Positions 9,655 to 17,454 of a DNA stretch of 64,000 nt are shown one piece after another. Made by a program: the position numbers and the translations under genes. The DNA is taken from positions 148,929-212,928 of the forward strand of contig DATJAL010000047.1 of the NCBI GenBank assembly GCA_035516255.1. The letters run 5' to 3'. How positions within the stretch are numbered: position 1 is the first letter of the stretch; every line of letters begins with the position of its first letter. The notes under the pieces were generated by a model that saw only the letters and a list, made by a program, of their open reading frames with translations, was not told the DNA's origin and ran no database searches. The stretch comes from Chitinivibrionales bacterium (GTDB lineage Bacteria > Fibrobacterota > Chitinivibrionia > Chitinivibrionales > FEN-1185).

Positions 9655-10013
9655 TGGATGCAGCAGGCAATACAATTGCAAAAGAGGAAGTCGAGCTCAT
9701 CACCTGCGTGGTGCAGCGGGGCAAGGCCGACAAGGTCGCCAAGGCGGCGATTGACGCGGGCGCGGGCGGCGCCACGATATTTTTCGGACGCGGCATGGGG
9801 CTCAGGGAAAAGCTCGGGCTCCTGGGCCTTGCCATTGTGCCCGAAAAGGAACTGCTCATGATCCTTTGCGGAAAAACGGACACGCAGAGAATTTTCACCG
9901 CGGTCGTGAAGGCGGCCAGGCTTGACGTGCCGGGAATGGGCATCGCCTGGGTGTCGCCGATCACGGCGGTGGCGGGCCATTTTTCGCCATCTGCAGCTGA
10001 ACAAAAGAATTAG
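9654..10013 (+). CDS. P-II family (GlnB-like) regulator
   Basis: A 119-residue PII-superfamily protein. The start at 9654 overlaps the DUF1538 stop in TGATG and has GGAGG about ten bases upstream. The sequence ELITCVVQRGKADKVAKAA, GAGGATIFFGRG and the C-terminal DVPGMGIAWVSPIT follow the ferredoxin-like PII fold, in which the GxGGAT(I/V)xxGRG segment leads into the T-loop. The T-loop is not that of nitrogen-sensing GlnB and lacks an obvious uridylylated Tyr. Its position makes it a candidate gate for the adjacent transporter, in the way GlnK gates AmtB. The repeat element begins within about ten bases of its stop codon. Confidence 0.85.
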   Translation: MDAAGNTIAKEEVELITCVVQRGKADKVAKAAIDAGAGGATIFFGRGMGLREKLGLLGLAIVPEKELLMILCGKTDTQRIFTAVVKAARLDVPGMGIAWVSPITAVAGHFSPSAAEQKN

Positions 10014-10022
10014 CAAGAAATT

Positions 10023-10102
10023 GGGCGTTCCCCGGCCCTTCGACTTTGCTCAGGGCCGGGCGGCACCGCGCTTCTGCGCGGCCTGCGGTCGCCCTTAACG
10101 CC
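10023..10102 (+). repeat. Modular GC-rich repeat, copy 1a
   Basis: Begins with GGGCGTTCCCC and then a hairpin GGCCCT...AGGGCC. The conserved block GGCCGGGCGGCACCGCGC with its CCGCGC-TTCT-GCGCGG hairpin follows, and the copy ends CCTTAACGCC. The same blocks recur at 36.4, 50.0, 52.7 and 63.9 kb. Confidence 0.8.
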
Positions 10103-10245
10103 GGACCGAAGAAATCTTCCCGGTCCTGTATTCTTCACCGCCATCGGCGCCCCTGAGGCAGGAGGCTTTGCCGCTCGTGCTGTCCGAGTCCGGCGGGAGC
10201 CCGTTGGCGTAATAAGTAAAGTTGACTTATAAGAATTCATTTGCA

Positions 10246-10379
10246 GCGCGTTAGGGAGACTGGAGGGTGCGCAATAGCGCATGGTCACTTCGTTCCCGAA
10301 TGTAAGGCGGTCGCGCTCCGCGCAGTCAATTATATCGTTCGCATTTTACCGGCCGACCACGCGAAGCGGGGGAACGCCC
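10246..10379 (-). repeat. Modular GC-rich repeat, copy 1b (inverted)
   Basis: Read on the minus strand it begins GGGCGTTCCCC followed by its own hairpin CGCTTCGCG and GGTCGGCC, and ends CCAGTCTCCCTAACGC. The interior differs from copy 1a; only the head, the GGTCGGCC block and the tail are shared with the family. Confidence 0.75.
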
Positions 10380-10491
10380 AAATTCTAATTTATTTTTTTA
10401 CAATGTAAAACCAGCATTCCCCCGCCCCGCTTGTAGAACCCCGGGCAAATGATTATTTTAATCACAGGTTCCTATTATTGGAGAATATCCT

Positions 10492-10824
10492 ATGAAACGT
10501 TACGTTGATCACGACCAGATCGTTGAAAAAAACAGGGCGATCGCGCACTCATACGAGACCGAGTCCCGGGACAAGGCCCTTGAGGGCAAGGGATACAATT
10601 ACCAGCAGCGCCAGCAGGAGGCCTCCTGCTTCAACTGCAAGATGAAACAGAAGTGTCCGCAGTTCAGGGCGAAGCGCACCGGCGGCACCTCGGGCGTCGT
10701 CTCATTCGGCGGCGACCAGAAATTCATCTGCGACCGCTACCTGCCCAATCCCTCCCCGGTGCAGGCCATGTCCGACAAACAAGTCAAATCCCTCTTAAAA
10801 ATCGCAAAGCGAGGTTTGAGATGA
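10492..10824 (+). CDS. Conserved-looking small cysteine-motif protein
   Basis: A 110-residue cytoplasmic protein with no signal peptide or membrane segment. GGAGA lies about eight bases before the ATG. Four cysteines, in CFNCKMKQKC and later FICDRYLP, could form a zinc site, although the spacing to the fourth is long (about 30 residues). The N-terminus is charged and Gln-rich (NYQQRQQEA). The stop overlaps the next start by four bases (ATGA), so it is the first gene of a three-gene operon with a membrane TPR-like protein and a small repeat protein. I do not recognise the family. Confidence 0.75.
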   Translation: MKRYVDHDQIVEKNRAIAHSYETESRDKALEGKGYNYQQRQQEASCFNCKMKQKCPQFRAKRTGGTSGVVSFGGDQKFICDRYLPNPSPVQAMSDKQVKSLLKIAKRGLR

Positions 10825-11594
10825 AAGAGCAGGCGAACTCACCGCTCGAGCTGTACGAAAAGGCGTACCGGCTGCAGTACGACGAAAACCGGATCCCCGA
10901 GGCGTGCCGCCTTTACAAACTCATCATCGACGAATTCCCTGATTCAAACGAATGCGGCTACGCCGTCATCCAGCTCGAAAAGATCATCGCCGGCACCATG
11001 TCGGAGAAGATCAACGTGTCCTCCCGATGGAACACCGTGCTGGCAGTGCTCGCGATCGTGCTGAGCATTGCCGCGCTCGCGGGCGTGCTCCTCGCCGGCA
11101 GCATGTACATGAAGGACGCCAACGCGCGCATTGCAAGCCTCTCGCTCGTGTCGCAGGCGCTCGCCAAGGTCCAGGTTGGAAAAGACAAGGAGGCGCTGGA
11201 GATTCTTGACAATGCGAAATCAATCGCCAAAAACAAGGACATGACGCCCTATCTGCTCGCGGCCGACATTTACCTCGTGCGCCAGCAGTATTCCAAGGCC
11301 ATGTCGGAATTCGACACGCTCAAGAGGCTGTCGGGCGCGGAATCGCTCGCCGTGCAGGAAATCGCGCGCGCCCAGGCCGAGGAAAACTCGGCCAAGAAGT
11401 CCACAGTGGCCGAAAAGCCGCCTGCCGAAACCGAACTGCCGAAGACCGAACCGGAGCCGGTAAAGGAAAAAGCCGAGCCTCCGCCGCGGGAAACAAAGGC
11501 AAAGTCGAAAAAGGAAGCGGCGGCAACGCAACGGTCGCAGAAGCAGCGCAAGGCGCCTCCCGCGGCGCATCAGGACAGCGTATCGTTCTTTTAA
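10821..11594 (+). CDS. Single-pass membrane protein with TPR-like and Lys/Pro/Glu-rich tail
   Basis: A 257-residue protein starting in an ATGA overlap with the upstream gene. Residues 1-60 look like a TPR hairpin pair (LYEKAYRLQYDENRIPEA, YKLIIDEFPDSNECGYA). A transmembrane helix spans about residues 76-98 (VLAVLAIVLSIAALAGVLLA). The part after it has further TPR-like helices (AKVQVGKDKEALEILDNA, LAADIYLVRQQYSKAM). The last 70 residues are low-complexity, rich in Lys, Glu, Pro and Ala. There is no catalytic motif. The architecture suggests a scaffold anchored in the inner membrane; topology and partners are unknown. Confidence 0.75.
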   Translation: MKEQANSPLELYEKAYRLQYDENRIPEACRLYKLIIDEFPDSNECGYAVIQLEKIIAGTMSEKINVSSRWNTVLAVLAIVLSIAALAGVLLAGSMYMKDANARIASLSLVSQALAKVQVGKDKEALEILDNAKSIAKNKDMTPYLLAADIYLVRQQYSKAMSEFDTLKRLSGAESLAVQEIARAQAEENSAKKSTVAEKPPAETELPKTEPEPVKEKAEPPPRETKAKSKKEAAATQRSQKQRKAPPAAHQDSVSFF

Positions 11595-11607
11595 CCCGGA
11601 CAGTTCC

Positions 11608-11862
11608 ATGGATGCCGCCGAAAAAATAAAAAAGATGGTGCTTGCCGGGCATGTGCTCGACGACGAGGGTGCATGGGTCCCGCTCGGCCAGCGCTCCGCG
11701 GTTGAAAAAAAAATCCTCGGCCGGCTCATGGCGGGAAAAGTCCTGTCCAACGGCCACTGGGTTCCCATTTCCCAGGCCCTCGAAACAGCCAGAAAAGAGG
11801 GGCTGGCCCCGCCGCCGGAAACCAAGGCCATCAGCAGGCGCCGGCCGCCACGGGGTGTTTGA
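11608..11862 (+). CDS. Small protein with two GxVL...WVPL repeats
   Basis: An 84-residue protein, 13 bases after the previous stop and so probably the third gene of the operon. It has two related segments, GHVLDDEGAWVPLGQR and GKVLSNGHWVPISQA, each followed by a short charged helix; the tail is basic (SRRRPPRG). There is no signal peptide. The duplicated G-x-V-L...W-V-P-(L/I) unit resembles short GYF- or SH3-like beta hairpins, but I cannot assign a family. The region between this gene and 12148 holds nothing I can support. Confidence 0.65.
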   Translation: MDAAEKIKKMVLAGHVLDDEGAWVPLGQRSAVEKKILGRLMAGKVLSNGHWVPISQALETARKEGLAPPPETKAISRRRPPRGV

Positions 11863-12147
11863 TTTTTGCACCTCTTCCTTTAGGCGAACTCCCACCAAAC
11901 TCCCACGGGAGCTTTCAAAAGTCAACCTGTTTCTTCCGGATAAAATGATGAAACTAAAGACCATCATAATCGGTTTCCTTTATTTCAAGTTCCCTGACAA
12001 TTTTGAGGATGATTCTGTGCAACTGGAATCAGCCAAGAACAGTTTAAAAAAATGAGTGAACAATAACATCTTTTCAATCCCCACACATCTTTTCCCCGCC
12101 CCGATTGTTAATTTTTCCAGGTCGTTGAACTATTTTCTTTTTAACCA

Positions 12148-13695
12148 ATGAACCCCTCCCTCCTCATCATGCTCGCCGCCTGGGCGTTTGTGGCCGCCTG
12201 GACGGCCGGCGTCGTTCTATCACAGCGCCGCGTGCATCCCAAGGCGCTTTTTTACCTTTTCTTTGTTGAACTGTGGGAACGCTTCTCCTATTACGGCATG
12301 CGCGCCCTGCTGATCCTTTACCTCACCAAGGCGTTCGGGTTCGCGGATGACAAGGCCTACGGGATTTACGGCGCCTACGGCGCGCTCGTATACGCAACGC
12401 CCGTGCTCGGCGGCCTCATCGCGGACAAATTTCTGGGCCTGCGCAACTCCATCAAGCTCGGCGCCGTGCTCATGGCGCTGGGCCATTTCGCCATGGCGCT
12501 GCCGCAGCGGCCCGTGCTGTTTCTGGCGCTCGGGTTTCTCATTGTCGGCAACGGTTTTTTCAAGCCCAACATCTCGAGCCTTGTGGGAAAACTGTATCCC
12601 GACGGCGACGCGCGGCGCGACAGCGCGTTCACCCTGTTTTACATGGGCGTCAACACCGGCGCTTTTCTCACCCCGCTCACCTGCGGCGCGATCGGCGAGC
12701 TGTACGGCTGGCATTGGGGATTTTCCCTGGCCGGCATCGGCATGGTGACCGGGCTCGCCATCTTCCTGGCCGGCGGCCGCGCCAATGCCTACGAGGACAA
12801 GGGGCTTCCGCCCGACCCCGCATTGTTGACAAAAAAGATCGCGCGGCCTTTCAGGATCGACCATCTTTTTTATGCCGTGGTGTTCCTGTGCGTTCCCGTC
12901 ATGGCCTTTCTTGTCAAGCACAACGAGACCGCCAAATGGTTTCTGGGCGCACTCGGCACCGGCATGCTGCTGTACCTGCTCGGCTTTGCCCTCAGGCAGG
13001 AAAAACAACAGCGCGAAAAGCTGTTCGTCATCCTTGCGCTCTTTGTCTTTACCGTTTTGTTCTGGACGTTCTTCGAACTGGCGGGGAGTTCCATTAATCT
13101 CTTTACCGACCGGAACGTCAACCGGACATTGGCGGGGTTCACCCTGCCCACGAGCATGTTCCAGGGCGTAAACCCGCTGTTCATCATCCTGCTCGCGCCG
13201 CTCTTTGCGGCGGTCTGGAAAAAGCTCGCCGACATTGCGCGGCCCCTTTCCGCGCCGGCGCAGTTCGGCCTGGGCCTGCTTCAGCTCGGCGCGGGGTTTC
13301 TCGTGCTCGTGGCCGGCGCGCGGCTTGCGGGCCCCGCGGGTCTTGCGCCCCTGTGGTCGCTTGTGCTTGCCTATCTGCTCCACACCACGGGCGAGCTGTG
13401 CCTGTCTCCCATCGGGCTGTCGCTCGTCACCAAGCTTTCCCCAAAGTCAATCGCCGCGTTCGTGATGGGCATCTGGTTCCTCTCCTCGTCGTTCGCCCAC
13501 ACCATCGGCGCGGAAATCTCAAAGCTCACCTCGCAGCCCGCGGAGGCGTCGGCCGCGGCCGTGATTGCTCCCGCGCACGGCCTTCAGCTTTATGCGGGGG
13601 TGTTTTGGAACGTTGGTTTGATCGCAATAGGCGCTGGGGTTGTTTTGTTTTTATTGGTGCCGGTGCTGAAGCGGTGGATGCACGGGGTAAAATAA
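12148..13695 (+). CDS. Proton-dependent oligopeptide transporter (POT/PTR2 family)
   Basis: A 515-residue major-facilitator protein importing di- and tripeptides with protons. The family signature ELWERFSYYGMRALL on the first helix contains the ExxERFxYYG proton-coupling motif. The PTR2 motif follows in FFKPNISSLVGKLY and FTLFYMGVNTGAFLTPL. About 14 hydrophobic segments are visible, as in bacterial POT proteins with two extra helices. The C-terminal part keeps GELCLSPIGLSLVTKLSP. It stands alone on the plus strand. It fits a scavenger that also takes up peptides besides sugars. Confidence 0.93.
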   Translation: MNPSLLIMLAAWAFVAAWTAGVVLSQRRVHPKALFYLFFVELWERFSYYGMRALLILYLTKAFGFADDKAYGIYGAYGALVYATPVLGGLIADKFLGLRNSIKLGAVLMALGHFAMALPQRPVLFLALGFLIVGNGFFKPNISSLVGKLYPDGDARRDSAFTLFYMGVNTGAFLTPLTCGAIGELYGWHWGFSLAGIGMVTGLAIFLAGGRANAYEDKGLPPDPALLTKKIARPFRIDHLFYAVVFLCVPVMAFLVKHNETAKWFLGALGTGMLLYLLGFALRQEKQQREKLFVILALFVFTVLFWTFFELAGSSINLFTDRNVNRTLAGFTLPTSMFQGVNPLFIILLAPLFAAVWKKLADIARPLSAPAQFGLGLLQLGAGFLVLVAGARLAGPAGLAPLWSLVLAYLLHTTGELCLSPIGLSLVTKLSPKSIAAFVMGIWFLSSSFAHTIGAEISKLTSQPAEASAAAVIAPAHGLQLYAGVFWNVGLIAIGAGVVLFLLVPVLKRWMHGVK

Positions 13696-13721
13696 TATTA
13701 AAAGGAAAATCTGTGACAGCT

Positions 13722-13907
13722 TTAGTCCTTTATCTCAAAATGGCGTTTTAATCCATTGTGCCAATTAAATTGAAATCTACCATCTTTTTGCGGGCGGCCA
13801 ACGATAATGCCTGGAGTAATACCCGGGCGAACGGCGAATCGACCAATAAGCTTTTTATCAACTCTTGGATTAACAAGAATAAACTGGTCGCCGACGGATG
13901 ATCTCCT
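13722..13907 (-). pseudogene. C-terminal fragment of an ImmA/IrrE-type metallopeptidase
   Basis: A 61-codon open stretch on the minus strand with no start codon. It reads GDQFILVNPRVDKKLIGRFA then VRPGITPGIIVGRPQKDGRF and WHNGLKRHFEIKD before a TAA. The pattern FA..xGIxPGIxVGRxQ.dG...(n)LKr.F is the typical C-terminal end of ImmA/IrrE (DUF955) proteins such as HigA-type HTH fusions. The HExxH catalytic part and everything N-terminal are missing. The fragment directly follows the stop of the GH88/105-type gene, which suggests that an insertion or deletion joined the two. Confidence 0.6.
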
Positions 13908-13914
13908 TCAATTT

Positions 13915-15246
13915 CTATTTGAAATACCTGATCAGATACATTCCCCTTCCATATCCATTTAAAATTGTCTTATCCCGGTTCAATGACGCGGCCGTTGCGC
14001 TGAAAATTTTTCTGCCTTGGATAGTATAGATTTCCAATCGGGCCGCGTTGTTTGGAATTATAAATCCGTTGGTAATAGCCGTCACTAATTGACATTCTGG
14101 AATCGATCTCTTTGTTTCAACCGTTTGTTTTGGAATTTGCACCTCCACCGCGCCGGTGACCCGTTTGTACATTTCTTCTCCCGCAAGGAGCAGCGCGCCC
14201 TCGCCCTCCGAACTGGAATAATCGGCCGACATGTTGTTAAACGGCTCCTGCGCCACGGTTTGGCAGTACATGAGTTTGCCGTCCGATGCGATATTTTTGA
14301 CAAGCCCGCTCCACGCCCTGCGCATGGGAGGCGTGAACACGGCCGAATCCAGGATCCCGTTGTTGATGCCCCAAGCCATGGCAAAGCAGAAAAACGCGGT
14401 AGAACTTGTTTCGTGCTGCCAGAACTCCACCGAATCGAGGAGGCTCGTGGTCCACAGCCCGTCGCCCTGCTGGCATGCGACCACCGCGGCAAGCTGGTCG
14501 CGGAACTGGGTTATCATGGAGTCGCGGCCGTGGTAATTGAGCGGCGTATATTTGAGGATGCGCGCCTGGCCGCCCAGCACCCACGCTTCGCCCGGCGCCC
14601 AGAAAATGGGCTTTCCGAGGGAATCGACTTTGGGAAGCTTGTAGCCGGGATCGCGCCAGTACAGGTGGAACGTGTCGCTGTAGATCACCTGCGCGTCATC
14701 CCACCAGCATTTGTAAAGCGAGTCGAGGATGCGCGTCTGGCCCGTGATGGAGGCGAGCATGGCGAGCCCGGGCGGCGCCATGTACAGCGCGTCGCACCAG
14801 TACCAGTACGAACGGCCCGACGGCGAGTGACTCAAAAAATCCGCGGTGACGCGGCTGAGCCACGGTTCGTACATGTATTTTTTCGACGTGTCCGCCGCGA
14901 ATAGATACGACTCGCAGAAGGTCTGCGCGCAGCATTCGTTGTCCGGGTTGCCGCTGGCCGGCGTCCAGTTCGCGAAAACGCCGAAATTGACGATGCTGTC
15001 CAGATACTGCTTTTCATTCGTATGACGGTAGAGCGCGCAGACGCCGGTCATATACGCTCCCGCGTCCCAGTTCGTGCTGCTGGCGAACCAGTCGCCCAGG
15101 CTCTTGACACCGTGCGACAGCCGGTACCCCGCCACTTTTTTCATGATCTTGGTGATCGAGTCGGGGCTGAATTCGTCGGAGCGGGCGGGCTTGTTTGAAA
15201 ATAGCAGAATAATGCCAATCAATAAAAGTCTGGAAATTTTTTTCAT
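13915..15246 (-). CDS. Secreted GH88/GH105-type unsaturated glycosyl hydrolase with C-terminal sorting domain
   Basis: A 443-residue (alpha/alpha)6-barrel enzyme of the type that removes unsaturated uronic acid from pectin or rhamnogalacturonan fragments left by lyases. The start at 15246 has GGGGGA six bases upstream and a clear signal peptide (KKISRLLLIGIILLFS). Family motifs: WDAGAYMTG, YWYWCDALYMAPPGLAML with the putative catalytic Asp, GEAWVLGG, and FFCFAMAWGINNGILD. The final 60 residues (ARLEIYTIQGRKIFSA, GRGMYLIRYFK) resemble the type IX secretion sorting module seen in FCB bacteria. No pectate lyase is next to it, so the substrate is inferred. Confidence 0.82.
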   Translation of the reverse strand: MKKISRLLLIGIILLFSNKPARSDEFSPDSITKIMKKVAGYRLSHGVKSLGDWFASSTNWDAGAYMTGVCALYRHTNEKQYLDSIVNFGVFANWTPASGNPDNECCAQTFCESYLFAADTSKKYMYEPWLSRVTADFLSHSPSGRSYWYWCDALYMAPPGLAMLASITGQTRILDSLYKCWWDDAQVIYSDTFHLYWRDPGYKLPKVDSLGKPIFWAPGEAWVLGGQARILKYTPLNYHGRDSMITQFRDQLAAVVACQQGDGLWTTSLLDSVEFWQHETSSTAFFCFAMAWGINNGILDSAVFTPPMRRAWSGLVKNIASDGKLMYCQTVAQEPFNNMSADYSSSEGEGALLLAGEEMYKRVTGAVEVQIPKQTVETKRSIPECQLVTAITNGFIIPNNAARLEIYTIQGRKIFSATAASLNRDKTILNGYGRGMYLIRYFK

Positions 15247-15558
15247 GATTTCCCCCGAAAAGTAAATAGTGTCGCGCCAACGAAATGATAAACACCACGA
15301 TACTCTTGGAATCAACTATCGATCTCATTCAATTGCCGCATGCTCTCATCCGATAATATAAGAAAATACCACCTCGATTGCTCATTGATAACAATCGAAA
15401 ATAAATTTACCTTTTGACGGTATTGCTTGAATGTTGTCAAGAGAGCATGGCCGCGCGCCGGCCTTTCTTTTTCGTCCTCATTCTTTCGTTGAAATTCCTT
15501 CATTTTTTGTTTATATTACACACCGGGAAGAGAACACACATACTATAGAGGGGGATTT
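15247..15558. other. Divergent intergenic region between two secreted-protein genes
   Basis: About 310 AT-rich bases between the minus-strand GH88/105-type gene and a plus-strand secreted protein, presumably carrying promoters for both. No convincing -35/-10 pair, operator or RNA gene could be picked out by eye. Confidence 0.4.
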
Positions 15559-16596
15559 ATGAAATTCTTTTCAGCGGCGCGGCGCGTTGCCGTTGCCGGA
15601 TCGATCCTTGCCGTCCTTATTTTTTCCCTGCCTTCCGATTCCGCAATTCCGACCGGGTATAAAGGATTTCCCTATCTGGACTCGATCCAGCAGATCCCGG
15701 GAAGAATCAGGTTATTCCGCTTTGACCAGGGCATGGCCGGAAAAACACAGTCCGAGGCAACACTGGATGCAAACACCAATGGAGTAACCTGGCACGATTA
15801 CATGGCCATCGGCCAATGGGCTTGCCATAACCTGCGCGCGATTACCGGACCCAGCCTGCAAATAATGGGTGAGGGAGGCGATTGCATGAGTACCGGCTGG
15901 GTTGGTCCGGACTATGTTCACGATTCCGCCGCTAACGATTGCTACCTTGCGGACGCCAATATGGGTGACTGGACAAAATATACGGTTTATGTGAAGCAAC
16001 CCGGCATTTACAATCTGAGCATTTTTCAGACTGCAGCGGACATTCAACCCCCATGGGGTCCATACATTGAGATCTCCCTGTTGAACGGTACCGATTCCAT
16101 AAGTACCGGAACAGACACCCTGCATTTTACCTCTGGCTGTGCATACGATTTTCACTCATGGTGGTATATGAAAAACTACCGCCAACTGGCGCTCGATTCC
16201 GGAGTGCAGCTCTTTAGATACCAGGTCTGCACGAATCCCGAGGGAAACGGCCCCATGAATGTCGACTTCGTCGACTTCACCTATGTCGGCCCCGTCTCCG
16301 TCGCCGACCGCCATCTCTTCGCCGCCCGCAACGGCGGCCTGTCCCTGAACAGCATCACGCCGCAGACGAACAAGGCGCTGCAGCTCAACTTCACGGCCGC
16401 GAACACTGAACCGGTTGCGGTGCAGTGCTTCAACGCCCGCGGCGCCCTGCTGTTCGCGGAGACAATAAACAATGTCGCCCTTGGATACAACCATAGCCAG
16501 CTCAGGAACAAGGTCATTGGCTCGGGCATGACGTTTATCCGCATGACGCAGGAGAACAAGACCGCGCAGGGCAGAATATTCCTGTTTGCAAAGTAA
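15559..16596 (+). CDS. Secreted CBM6-like protein with C-terminal sorting domain
   Basis: A 345-residue exported protein. It has GAGGGGG upstream of the ATG and a signal peptide ending near SDSA. The middle region (GMAGKTQSEATLDANTNGVT, NMGDWTKYTVYVKQPGIYNL, ISLLNGTDS, MNVDFVDFTYV) follows the carbohydrate-binding module family 6 beta-sandwich pattern, with the phrase G-x-W-x-x-Y-x-V-x-V-x-x-x-G-x-Y. No catalytic domain is seen. The C-terminus (VAVQCFNARGALLFAETI, GMTFIRMTQENKTAQGRIFL) matches the sorting-like tails of the other secreted enzymes here. Likely role: polysaccharide binding at the cell surface or in the medium. A good terminator follows. Confidence 0.75.
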   Translation: MKFFSAARRVAVAGSILAVLIFSLPSDSAIPTGYKGFPYLDSIQQIPGRIRLFRFDQGMAGKTQSEATLDANTNGVTWHDYMAIGQWACHNLRAITGPSLQIMGEGGDCMSTGWVGPDYVHDSAANDCYLADANMGDWTKYTVYVKQPGIYNLSIFQTAADIQPPWGPYIEISLLNGTDSISTGTDTLHFTSGCAYDFHSWWYMKNYRQLALDSGVQLFRYQVCTNPEGNGPMNVDFVDFTYVGPVSVADRHLFAARNGGLSLNSITPQTNKALQLNFTAANTEPVAVQCFNARGALLFAETINNVALGYNHSQLRNKVIGSGMTFIRMTQENKTAQGRIFLFAK

Positions 16597-16624
16597 CGGC
16601 AATTGCAGGTCGGTTAAATATGGG

Positions 16625-16653
16625 AAGGGCTCGCCTTTACGGGCCCTTTTTTA
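16625..16653 (+). terminator. Rho-independent terminator
   Basis: AAGGGCTCG-CCTTTA-CGGGCCCTT stem-loop (one G-U pair) running into TTTTTT, 28 bases after the stop of the CBM6-like gene. Confidence 0.85.
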
Positions 16654-16751
16654 TTCCGGGACGCGGTGCTTCTTGCAAGGTTCATTTTGTTTTCGGGAAG
16701 ACATTGTTCTTGTCAACAAAATGTAAAAAAATATATTTCTAGTATTGAACC

Positions 16752-17375
16752 ATGAACTCCATCATTTCCATTCTCATCGCGGTCTTTTTCCTCCTCGCCC
16801 TCGTCTTCGGCGTCCTTATCTACCGGTCTTGGCGGCTCCGGCGCTTCATGGGGGCATTCACGTATCTGCTCCTGACGCTGGTAATGATGCTTTCCGGCCT
16901 CCTGGCGATTGTGATTTCAGTGGGGAGCATCGGGTATAAGGCGCTTACCCGTGAAGACCTCGCCGCCACCGTGTTCATCACGCCCCTGGGAAGCCAGCAG
17001 TTCACGGCAAAAGTGGTTCGCCCTGGACGCCGCGACACCGCGTTTACGATCGCGGGCGACGAGCTGTACGTTGACGCCCGCATTCTCAAATGGAAACCTT
17101 TTGTCAATGTGCTGGGACTGCGCACGGGCTACTGCCTCGACCGCGTTGCGGGCCGGTACACCGACATCGGTGACGAGCGCACCAAGCTGCGAACCCTGTA
17201 TTCGTTCGGCGGCACCATCCAGCCCTGGGACCTTTTTTTCCTGCGGACCCGTTATTCCTTTCTTTCGCCCATCCTCGACGCCTATTACGGCTCGGCCGCG
17301 TTCGTGCCTGTCCGTGATGTCAAGAGCGTGAAGATCCTGGTGACCGCCAGCGGGTTGATTGCACGATCCCAATAA
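16752..17375 (+). CDS. Two-helix membrane protein of unknown function
   Basis: A 207-residue protein. Two hydrophobic helices lie at about residues 5-24 and 35-62, followed by a soluble domain rich in beta strands (ATVFITPLGSQQFTAKVV, DELYVDARILKWKPFVNVLG, TGYCLDRVAGRYTDI). The C-terminal half contains ILDAYYGSAAFVPV. I see no enzyme motif. Proteins of this shape are sometimes labelled multidrug-efflux related in databases, but nothing here supports transport. No clear ribosome binding site precedes the ATG. The exported isoaspartyl methyltransferase follows about 80 bases downstream. Confidence 0.65.
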   Translation: MNSIISILIAVFFLLALVFGVLIYRSWRLRRFMGAFTYLLLTLVMMLSGLLAIVISVGSIGYKALTREDLAATVFITPLGSQQFTAKVVRPGRRDTAFTIAGDELYVDARILKWKPFVNVLGLRTGYCLDRVAGRYTDIGDERTKLRTLYSFGGTIQPWDLFFLRTRYSFLSPILDAYYGSAAFVPVRDVKSVKILVTASGLIARSQ

Positions 17376-17454
17376 GATAAAAGCACTTCCCCTTCCGCGC
17401 AGCCTCCGCCACAATACCTCCTTGACGCCAACCGAATATCCAAGGAGGGCATTC

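Larger units (their letters stand above)
10014..10491. other. Gene-free 478-base region holding an inverted pair of dispersed repeats
   Basis: No supported gene. It contains repeat copies at 10023-10102 and 10246-10379 in opposite orientation, with about 140 bases between them. The outer ends form an 18-base inverted repeat (10016-10033 with 10369-10386, 17 of 18 matching). The central spacer has a short coding-like stretch on the minus strand but no start codon or support. Confidence 0.7.

Noticed and set aside
10105..10246. Coding-like stretch on the minus strand between the inverted repeats (YYANGLPPDSDS...)
   Set aside because: Only about 35 codons, no start codon or ribosome site, and no recognisable family.
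12220..13383. 387-codon minus-strand open frame opposite the peptide transporter
   Set aside because: Highly charged composition with no domain pattern; shadow of the POT gene, whose family motifs are intact.
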